The notes below the pieces were generated by a model. That model had not been told where the DNA came from and did not search any database. It saw only the letters and a list, made by a program, of their open reading frames with translations. From NCBI GenBank assembly GCA_023399215.1, contig JAEWQJ010000045.1, forward strand, positions 1 through 50,320: a stretch of DNA of 50,320 nucleotides. Direction: 5' to 3'. The stretch is from Methanobacteriota archaeon (lineage in GTDB: Archaea > Halobacteriota > Methanosarcinia > Methanosarcinales > Methanosarcinaceae). The first letter of the stretch is position 1. Every line of letters starts with the position of its first letter. The position numbers were made by a program, and so were the translations under genes. Shown here one piece after another: positions 17,429-23,434 of the stretch.

Positions 17429-19252
17429 ATGAATGAACCCAAGACTGAATTTATTAAAAGAAAAGTAATTAACATTTTCAGTCTTAAACATGCACTTTCG
17501 CTTGTCTGGAAAAGTGCGCCAGGATGGACACTTGTAAGTGGCTTTTCTGTATTTCTGCAAGGTATTCTACCACTTGCCTCACTCTACCTCATGAAACTAA
17601 TAGTAGACTCTGTGACGGCTAGTGTGAACTTAGCTGACAAAGAAACTGTTTTCGAGCACATACTATTTTTGGTTTCCCTTGCGGCAGGCGTGTCTTTTCT
17701 TACTGCTTTTAGTCGTTCGGCTTCAAGTGTGATAAGCGAGGCCCAAGCAGCCTTGGTTTCGGATTATATTCTTGATCAACTTCATGTTAAATCAATAGAA
17801 GTCGATCTGGGATACTATGAAAATCCAAAGTATTATGATACTCTTTATAGAGCTCAAAATGATGCTCCTTTCAGGCCTACGCGCATAGTTAATGACCTTG
17901 TCCAAATAGGCCAGAGCAGTATATCTTTGGTGGCCATATTTGGGTTACTTGCTTCATTCAGTTGGGTTATGGCTATAGCTATTGCAATTACAGCCATACC
18001 AGTAGCTTTTGTCCGTATAATACACTCAAATAGGATTTATCGTTGGCAACGTGCCTGTACTACAAAAGAGCGAAAATCCTGGTATTTTCACTGGCTGCTT
18101 ACTGATAACAGCTATGCTAAGGAAATAAGGCTATTTGATATTGGTCCATTATTTATGAAAAAATATCATAAGATACGTAAAGAACTTCGAAGTGAAAGAT
18201 TATCCATTAAACTTAAACAATCTGCAATTGATCTAGTGGCCCAAACTGGTGGCATTGTAGCTGTTTTTGGCAGTCTTATCTTCATAGCTCAAAGTGTTCT
18301 TCATGGCAATATAACTCTTGGTGATATGGTCATGTATTTTGGGGCTTTACAACAGGGACAGACTTTCCTTTCCAGCCTCCTGAATGGTTATGCAGAACTT
18401 TACGAAGATAACCTCTTTCTGATGACTCTCTATGAATTTCTCGATCTCAAGCCTAATGTGAAAGAACCACCGAATCCAGTGCCAGTACCTGCGGTGATAA
18501 AAGAAGGAATTTCATTCGAGAATGTGGAATTCCATTATCCGAATCAGGAAACACCGGTTCTTAAAGACATCAACCTGCACATAGATCCTGGTCAGATAAT
18601 TGCTCTAGTTGGAGAAAATGGGTCAGGTAAGACCACACTTATAAAACTTTTATGCAGGCTCTACGATCCGACGGATGGAAAGATTACTTTTGATGGAATA
18701 GATCTTCGTAACTTCAGGTTATCAGACCTGCGAAAGGAACTCAGTGTTCTCTTTCAGGATTATGCACATTATAACTTGACAGCCAGAGAAAACATAGGTA
18801 TTGGCAGTGTAAGTACACCCTTTGATATAGGAAGGATCTCGCAGGCAGCAAACCGTTCCGGAGCAGATCTTGTTATTGACCATCTGGATAATGGCTATGA
18901 AACAATACTGGGAAAATGGTTCGAAGACGGTGTAGAGTTGAGCATTGGGGAATGGCAGAAAATTGCTCTGGCCAGGGCCTTTTTACGTGACTCCCAGTTG
19001 ATAGTCCTGGACGAGCCTACAAGTTCTCTCGACCCTAAGGCCGAAGGCGAAGTCTTCAAAAAGTTCCAGCAACTTGCTGCAGATAGAACTGCTATAATAA
19101 TTAGTCACAGGCTTTCGACAGTCAGGATGGCCGACTGTATTTATTTCATGAAGGACGGGAGAATCTTGGAGAAAGGAAGTCATGATGAGTTAATGATTCT
19201 AGATGGTGCATATGCACAACTTTTTAAGACTCAATCACAGAATTATGAGTAA
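17429..19252 (+). CDS. ABC transporter, fused permease and ATPase (probable RiPP exporter)
   Basis: 607 aa: six-helix exporter-type membrane domain (first ~330 residues) fused to an ATP-binding domain. Visible are Walker A GENGSGKTT (about residue 395), Q-loop FQDYAHY, a variant signature LSIGEWQK (about 503), Walker B LIVLDEPTSSLDP and switch His IISHRLSTV. It has no N-terminal C39 protease domain, so leader removal would need another enzyme; a signal-peptidase-like protein lies five genes downstream. A TTG at 17408 also opens the frame, but the ATG at 17429 is the more usual start. A 418-base gap separates it from the PqqD gene, so it is probably a separate transcript of the same locus. Confidence 0.85.
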   Translation: MNEPKTEFIKRKVINIFSLKHALSLVWKSAPGWTLVSGFSVFLQGILPLASLYLMKLIVDSVTASVNLADKETVFEHILFLVSLAAGVSFLTAFSRSASSVISEAQAALVSDYILDQLHVKSIEVDLGYYENPKYYDTLYRAQNDAPFRPTRIVNDLVQIGQSSISLVAIFGLLASFSWVMAIAIAITAIPVAFVRIIHSNRIYRWQRACTTKERKSWYFHWLLTDNSYAKEIRLFDIGPLFMKKYHKIRKELRSERLSIKLKQSAIDLVAQTGGIVAVFGSLIFIAQSVLHGNITLGDMVMYFGALQQGQTFLSSLLNGYAELYEDNLFLMTLYEFLDLKPNVKEPPNPVPVPAVIKEGISFENVEFHYPNQETPVLKDINLHIDPGQIIALVGENGSGKTTLIKLLCRLYDPTDGKITFDGIDLRNFRLSDLRKELSVLFQDYAHYNLTARENIGIGSVSTPFDIGRISQAANRSGADLVIDHLDNGYETILGKWFEDGVELSIGEWQKIALARAFLRDSQLIVLDEPTSSLDPKAEGEVFKKFQQLAADRTAIIISHRLSTVRMADCIYFMKDGRILEKGSHDELMILDGAYAQLFKTQSQNYE

Positions 19253-19603
19253 AGGATGAGTAAAGGGAAGAAAAAAATCACTAGAAATAAGATTACAATT
19301 ATCTAATTAGTCCTTACTGAATATCTGTTCTGAATATCTGTTTTTTAGGCTATGTAAAAATCATATGAAATAATGGATTTTCATTGACTTTAACTGAATG
19401 GCAAATGGCATAATGTCTTATTGAGTGTTTGTTTTCAGCCTCTTATTCATGTTGAAAAACCACAATAGATCTATATAATACCAGAGTTTCCGTTCCATAT
19501 TACATATTGTAAAAATTACACTAGATAACCACTTTTCGGATAGGCTCTATGAGACTCTGTTAAGAAACTAATAGTTATATTATAAGTTCTGATTATATAA
19601 CCT

Positions 19604-19621
19604 CATATATATATATAATTA
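19604..19621 (+). promoter_or_regulatory. Candidate promoter of the RiPP modification operon
   Basis: An extended TATA-like tract CATATATATATATAATTA lies 50-67 bases before the GTG of the PqqD-like gene. The 19253-19670 gap also carries a 13-bp direct repeat of CTGAATATCTGTT near 19317-19344. Confidence 0.4.
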
Positions 19622-19670
19622 TAGGTAAATTCTATTTTAGGATTATAAGAAATGATGGGGGGTAGTTTTA

Positions 19671-19961
19671 GTGGAGCGTTTAAAATCAAAGATTCTAGTA
19701 CCAAATCCACTCGTCGTGTTGCGAGAAGAATCTGATGACTGGGCGATCCTTTTTAATCCGGAAACTGCAAAAGCCGTGGGGATAAATCCTACTGGTGTTG
19801 TAATTTGGAATCTAATTGATGGTAGGAGGAAAATTGAAGACATTCTTTCTGAAATCAATGAGATTTTCTCCAATGTTCCCAGTACTGCAACTGAGGAGAT
19901 ATCCGCCTTTATTAATGAGATATATAACGATGGGTTTGTTGGATATAGCCTGGATAATTGA
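19671..19961 (+). CDS. PqqD-like RiPP recognition element protein
   Basis: 96 aa, the normal size for stand-alone PqqD. It has the PqqD landmarks: LFNPETAKAVGINPTGVVIWNLIDGRRKIEDI in order (strand, 'ln.tg..iw.lldG.rt...i' pattern) and a final helix pair with FINEIYNDGFV. PqqD-type RRE domains bind the leader peptide and present the core to the radical SAM enzyme. The GTG start is preceded by a run of Gs (19656-19662). Its end overlaps the start of the first radical SAM gene by about 30 bases, indicating translational coupling. I recall a PqqD relative called ScmD in the SynChlorMet cassette, which this would match. Confidence 0.85.
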   Translation: MERLKSKILVPNPLVVLREESDDWAILFNPETAKAVGINPTGVVIWNLIDGRRKIEDILSEINEIFSNVPSTATEEISAFINEIYNDGFVGYSLDN

Positions 19962-21090
19962 CATAAGAGAGATTATTTTGACATCAGAAACAGATGCAAT
20001 TTCGAAAATCATACGATCGCCGAGAAATGTAGATATAGAGATTACTTCGAGATGCAACCTGAGATGTCGTTATTGCTATTACTTTGATAACCCGGCCATC
20101 AATTATCAAGATCTGCCGACGGAGGAGTGGCTACAGTTTTTCAATGAGCTAGGCAGGATGGCAGTTATGAATGTATGTCTAGCAGGCGGAGAGCCGTTTA
20201 TTCGTAGTGATCTTCCAGAGCTACTTGAAGATATAGCCCATAATAAAATGAGGTTTCAGATTCTCTCTAACGGTACTCTCATTAATGATCGGATAGCAGA
20301 AATTATCTATAGAACCCATAGGTGTAATTTTATCCAGGTCTCTATTGATGGCTCTTCACCAGAGGTTCATAATACCTGTAGAGGACAGGGCTCTTTTGAA
20401 GAAGCGGTTAGAGGTATAAAGATATTACAGCATTATGAAATTCCTATTGCAGTTAGGGTTACATTGCATCACCAAAATATAAAGGATCTAGACAAGATAG
20501 CTAATTTCCTTATAAATGATTTAGGTCTTTCTGGATTTAGCACAAATTCGGCTGGTTATTTGGGGTCCTGTCGATGCAATACTGAGGTTCTTTTAACAAG
20601 GGAAGATAGAGAGACGGCAATGAAAACCCTACTCCGCCTTTGCGAAGAATACGACAACCGGATTTCAGCTTCATCAGGACCTCTTGCTGAGGCACTAAGC
20701 TGGAAAAAAATGGAATTGGCTCGCCTTAAATGCTCACACCCATTCAAAAATGGGGGATATCTTACAGCCTGCAACTGTCCATTTAGTAAAATATCAATTC
20801 GGGCTGACGGAGTAATTACACCCTGTAGCATGCTGGCTCATGTGAACCTTGGTCGAATTAATAGAGATTCTCTTCAAGATGTTTGGTTGAGGAGCTCGGC
20901 ATTAAATGCACTTCGGATGAGGCAAACAATACCTTTAACAACCTTTGAATTTTGTAATGGGTGTGAATACATACCTTATTGTACCGGAAATTGTCCGGGT
21001 CTTGCCTACAGCCTGACCGGTAAAATAGATCATCCCAGTCCTGATGCCTGTCTCAGAAATTTCCTGAAAGAAGGGGGAACGGTACCTTGA
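19930..21090 (+). CDS. Radical SAM/SPASM peptide-modifying enzyme 1
   Basis: 386 aa from the ATG overlapping the PqqD gene; a TTG at 19978 is an alternative. The radical SAM cluster motif CNLRCRYC (C42, C46, C49) lies in VDIEITSRCNLRCRYCYY, followed by the GGEP motif in CLAGGEPFIR and the SIDGSS motif. The C-terminal part has a full SPASM set of cysteines, including CNGCEYIPYCTGNCPG, for auxiliary Fe-S clusters. Such enzymes form thioether or C-C crosslinks, or epimerise, in RiPPs, with PqqE as the model. It overlaps the next gene at TTGA. In SynChlorMet terms it would be one of ScmE/ScmF; I recall these names and could not check them. Confidence 0.88.
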   Translation: MGLLDIAWIIDIREIILTSETDAISKIIRSPRNVDIEITSRCNLRCRYCYYFDNPAINYQDLPTEEWLQFFNELGRMAVMNVCLAGGEPFIRSDLPELLEDIAHNKMRFQILSNGTLINDRIAEIIYRTHRCNFIQVSIDGSSPEVHNTCRGQGSFEEAVRGIKILQHYEIPIAVRVTLHHQNIKDLDKIANFLINDLGLSGFSTNSAGYLGSCRCNTEVLLTREDRETAMKTLLRLCEEYDNRISASSGPLAEALSWKKMELARLKCSHPFKNGGYLTACNCPFSKISIRADGVITPCSMLAHVNLGRINRDSLQDVWLRSSALNALRMRQTIPLTTFEFCNGCEYIPYCTGNCPGLAYSLTGKIDHPSPDACLRNFLKEGGTVP

Positions 21091-22181
21091 ATGGAAATAA
21101 TAGTAGCTTTATTAAAACGGGTTTACCTGCTCTTAATCATATATATTTCTACCTTACAGAAGGATGTAACTTAGCGTGTAGGCATTGCTGGATAGCACCC
21201 AAATTTGATGAGAAAGGTAAACTGCCATCCCTCCCTATAGAGCTCTTCAAAGTTGCACTTTCTGAAGCTAAACCTCTTGGCCTTAAGGGAGTCAAGCTTA
21301 CTGGTGGAGAGCCGTTGATGCACCCAATGTTTACTGACCTTTTAGAGATTGTAAGATCTGAAGACTTAGAACTTATTATTGAGACCAATGGATTGCTCTG
21401 TACATCTGAGGTAGCTGCAGAGATCGCAAAAATACGCAAGAGATTCGTTTCTGTCAGCATTGATGGCTCAGATGCTGAGACCCATGAGTGGCTAAGAGGA
21501 GTTCCGGGCTGTTTTGAACAGGCGAAAGGAGCTGTGAGAAATCTGACAACAGCAGGAATTAAGTCGCAAATAATAATGACTTTGATGCAGCGAAATATCG
21601 ATCAGATCGAAGAAGTAATTCATATGGCAGAGCAATTAGGTGCTTCATCAATCAAGTTTAATGTAGTACAGCCAACAGCGCGTGGTGAAAACTTTAGTGA
21701 AAGCGGGGAAACACCTGGTTTAGAAGAAATTATCCAGACAGCTCAATATGTTGAGCAGAAGTTATCATCGACTACAAAATTAAGTTTGATTTTCGGTGTT
21801 CCATATGCCTTTCGTTCTCTGAGTCACATATCAAAAGGTGGGTGCGAGGGGTGTAATATTGTTAATGTAATAGGTATAATAGCAAGTGGGCATTACGCTC
21901 TATGCGGAATCGGAAACCATGTACCTGAATTAGTATTTGGCTCTGTGGGTAAAGATAAATTAGAAGATATATGGAAAAATAATGATGTATTGAACTCTAT
22001 AAGAACAAAGACTCTCGATAATCTTGAGGGCATTTGCTCTCGATGTCTAATGAAACAAACATGTTTAGGTGGGTGTATTGCCCAAAATTATTACAAAAAC
22101 AAAAATTTATGGTCTCCTTATTGGTTTTGTGATCAGGCTGATAAGGCTAATTTATTTCCCACCAGTCGTCTAATAAAGTGA
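21087..22181 (+). CDS. Radical SAM/SPASM peptide-modifying enzyme 2
   Basis: 364 aa. Radical SAM motif CNLACRHCW (C27, C31, C34), KLTGGEPLMHP and VSIDGSDAETH, then a SPASM/twitch-type C-terminus with CEGCN, CGIGN, CSRCLMKQTCLGGC and a last Cys in WFCDQ. It starts at a TTG whose last two bases are the first two of the TGA stop of enzyme 1 (TTGA), with AGGGGG at the right distance, so the two are tightly coupled. Two non-identical SPASM enzymes plus one PqqD and one precursor imply two modifications, or a heteromeric enzyme, acting on the same peptide. Confidence 0.88.
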   Translation: MNGNNSSFIKTGLPALNHIYFYLTEGCNLACRHCWIAPKFDEKGKLPSLPIELFKVALSEAKPLGLKGVKLTGGEPLMHPMFTDLLEIVRSEDLELIIETNGLLCTSEVAAEIAKIRKRFVSVSIDGSDAETHEWLRGVPGCFEQAKGAVRNLTTAGIKSQIIMTLMQRNIDQIEEVIHMAEQLGASSIKFNVVQPTARGENFSESGETPGLEEIIQTAQYVEQKLSSTTKLSLIFGVPYAFRSLSHISKGGCEGCNIVNVIGIIASGHYALCGIGNHVPELVFGSVGKDKLEDIWKNNDVLNSIRTKTLDNLEGICSRCLMKQTCLGGCIAQNYYKNKNLWSPYWFCDQADKANLFPTSRLIK

Positions 22182-22195
22182 AATTATAAAATCTC

Positions 22196-22266
22196 CCGAA
22201 TAAACTCTTTGATTTTTAAAGTTTGTAAGCAGCTTATTAACCATGCTTGATACTGGGTTTATTCGG
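22196..22266 (+). promoter_or_regulatory. Inverted repeat in the leader before the precursor gene
   Basis: CCGAATAAAC (22196-22205) is perfectly complementary to GTTTATTCGG (22257-22266), 51 nt apart, between the second radical SAM gene and the precursor. It could form a long stem in the operon mRNA and change precursor expression relative to the enzymes. It could also be chance. Confidence 0.35.
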
Positions 22267-22295
22267 AATATTCTACAATAAGTTAGGGGGTATAT

Positions 22296-22496
22296 ATGAA
22301 CAAAAAAGAGAAAGCAGAAAAGCTAACATATGAATCTCCAGAATTAATACCGCTAGGTGAATTGACAAAGGGAGCTGGGTATTGTGAAGGCGGATCGACT
22401 GAGTCAGGTAATTGCAAAGCCGGTTCGAGTGCCGGAGGCTATTGTGAGGGTGGTTCGTCTCCTGCTATAAAACATTCCATAAACAAAACCTTGTAA
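22296..22496 (+). CDS. RiPP precursor peptide with three Cys decapeptide repeats
   Basis: 66 aa. The leader (1-27) is charged and contains YESPELIPLGEL (Y12, P15, L17, G21), the YxxPxLxxxG pattern that RRE domains bind in lasso and related systems. The core is a perfect-length 10-residue repeat: GYCEGGSTES (28-37), GNCKAGSSAG (38-47), GYCEGGSSPA (48-57), with Cys at 30, 40 and 50, then a follower IKHSINKTL. The only cysteines are one per repeat. With two SPASM radical SAM enzymes next door, thioether crosslinks (sactipeptide- or ranthipeptide-like) or other Cys/Tyr chemistry are the obvious guesses. GGGGG lies 6 nt before the ATG, a very strong ribosome-binding site. The precursor assignment is inference from size, repeat structure and position. 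Confidence 0.85.
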   Translation: MNKKEKAEKLTYESPELIPLGELTKGAGYCEGGSTESGNCKAGSSAGGYCEGGSSPAIKHSINKTL

Positions 22497-22532
22497 AAAA
22501 TACCTATATTTCCCTAGTAAAATGAATAAATT

Positions 22533-22558
22533 GTGTCATGGGCTTTGCACCATGACAC
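22533..22558 (+). terminator. Strong hairpin between precursor and protease genes
   Basis: GTGTCATGG (22533-22541) and CCATGACAC (22550-22558) form a perfect 9-bp stem with an 8-nt loop, 37 bases after the precursor stop, followed by GGCTTTTATATT. It is a probable partial terminator or mRNA end-stabiliser that would raise precursor mRNA over the downstream gene. Confidence 0.6.
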
Positions 22559-22612
22559 GGCTTTTATATTGTGCCTGATACACGTGAATGCTAAGTATAA
22601 ATATTTTGAATA

Positions 22613-23296
22613 ATGGAAAAGGTTAACGAAAAAATGTCGCCAAATATAAGACAGAAATCGTTATTACTTTCAGTTGATACATTGAATAATGAGCCGCAGA
22701 AGTGCGTTGATTATTGCGCTCATACAGGGCGAAGTATGAACCCTACGCTCTCATACAGAGACCTACTGGAAATTGAGCCTTGTAATCAGGTACTTGTTGG
22801 TGATATAATCCTTTTTCGCTATAAAGGCAAGCTAATTGTCCACCGCATAATCGACATAGCCGAAGAAAGGATTAAAACTCGTGGCGATAATAATGAGATC
22901 GAAAATTTTGAGTTTTTAACTCCGCAGGATATAATAGGTAAGGTAGTTGCTGCCTGGCAGGGCCATAAGCGACGTAAGATATATGGTGGTCTTATGGGAC
23001 GGCTTTTCACTCTCTATATTCGCACACGTCGCAATCTATACAAGAACACTGTCCCAATTCTAACTCTAATCTATTACTTCATTGCCAGTTGGGGTATTTT
23101 GCAATGGCTAATATCTCCCTTTTTCAGCCCTAAGATAGTAAAATTCAACTGTGAAGGTCAAAATTCTCTTAAACTTATGATGGGATCTCATGTTATCGGC
23201 CAGTATGACTGTCATCTTGGCTGTTGGAATATATACCCTCCTTTTCTTTTATTCATTAGGAAGGCTACTTTATCACAGGAGAAGATTATCGTTTAA
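22613..23296 (+). CDS. Signal peptidase I-like (S24/S26) protease of the RiPP locus
   Basis: 227 aa. The N-terminal part carries the signal-peptidase fold: GRSMNPTL (catalytic Ser41), GDIILFRYKGKLIVHRII (His77, where bacterial enzymes have Lys) and IKTRGDNN (Asp92). A Ser-His-Asp set is the archaeal/ER Sec11 pattern. Unlike Sec11, the N-terminus has no membrane helix; the hydrophobic segment is C-terminal (VPILTLIYYFIASWGILQWLI), followed by a cysteine-containing tail (NCEGQN, DCHLGCWN). Its place behind the precursor suggests it removes the leader peptide; the exporter has no protease domain. No good ribosome-binding site is visible for ATG 22613; an internal ATG at 22634 is possible. Confidence 0.75.
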   Translation: MEKVNEKMSPNIRQKSLLLSVDTLNNEPQKCVDYCAHTGRSMNPTLSYRDLLEIEPCNQVLVGDIILFRYKGKLIVHRIIDIAEERIKTRGDNNEIENFEFLTPQDIIGKVVAAWQGHKRRKIYGGLMGRLFTLYIRTRRNLYKNTVPILTLIYYFIASWGILQWLISPFFSPKIVKFNCEGQNSLKLMMGSHVIGQYDCHLGCWNIYPPFLLFIRKATLSQEKIIV

Positions 23297-23326
23297 TCAT
23301 AACAGGACTTACACACGGTTGAAACA

Positions 23327-23358
23327 AGAAATCAATAGCATTAAACCTCTAACTGTAT
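23327..23358 (+). repeat. 32-bp direct repeat, right copy, flanking the RiPP region
   Basis: Partner of 16025-16056 (29 of 32 identical). It sits between the convergent ends of the RiPP locus and the nSTAND gene. Confidence 0.65.
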
Positions 23359-23434
23359 AAATCGTCAAACAAGCCACAAAACTGAATGTGCTTGATTTTG
23401 TACTTCGGTGCATAAATACTATATTTGCAAATAT

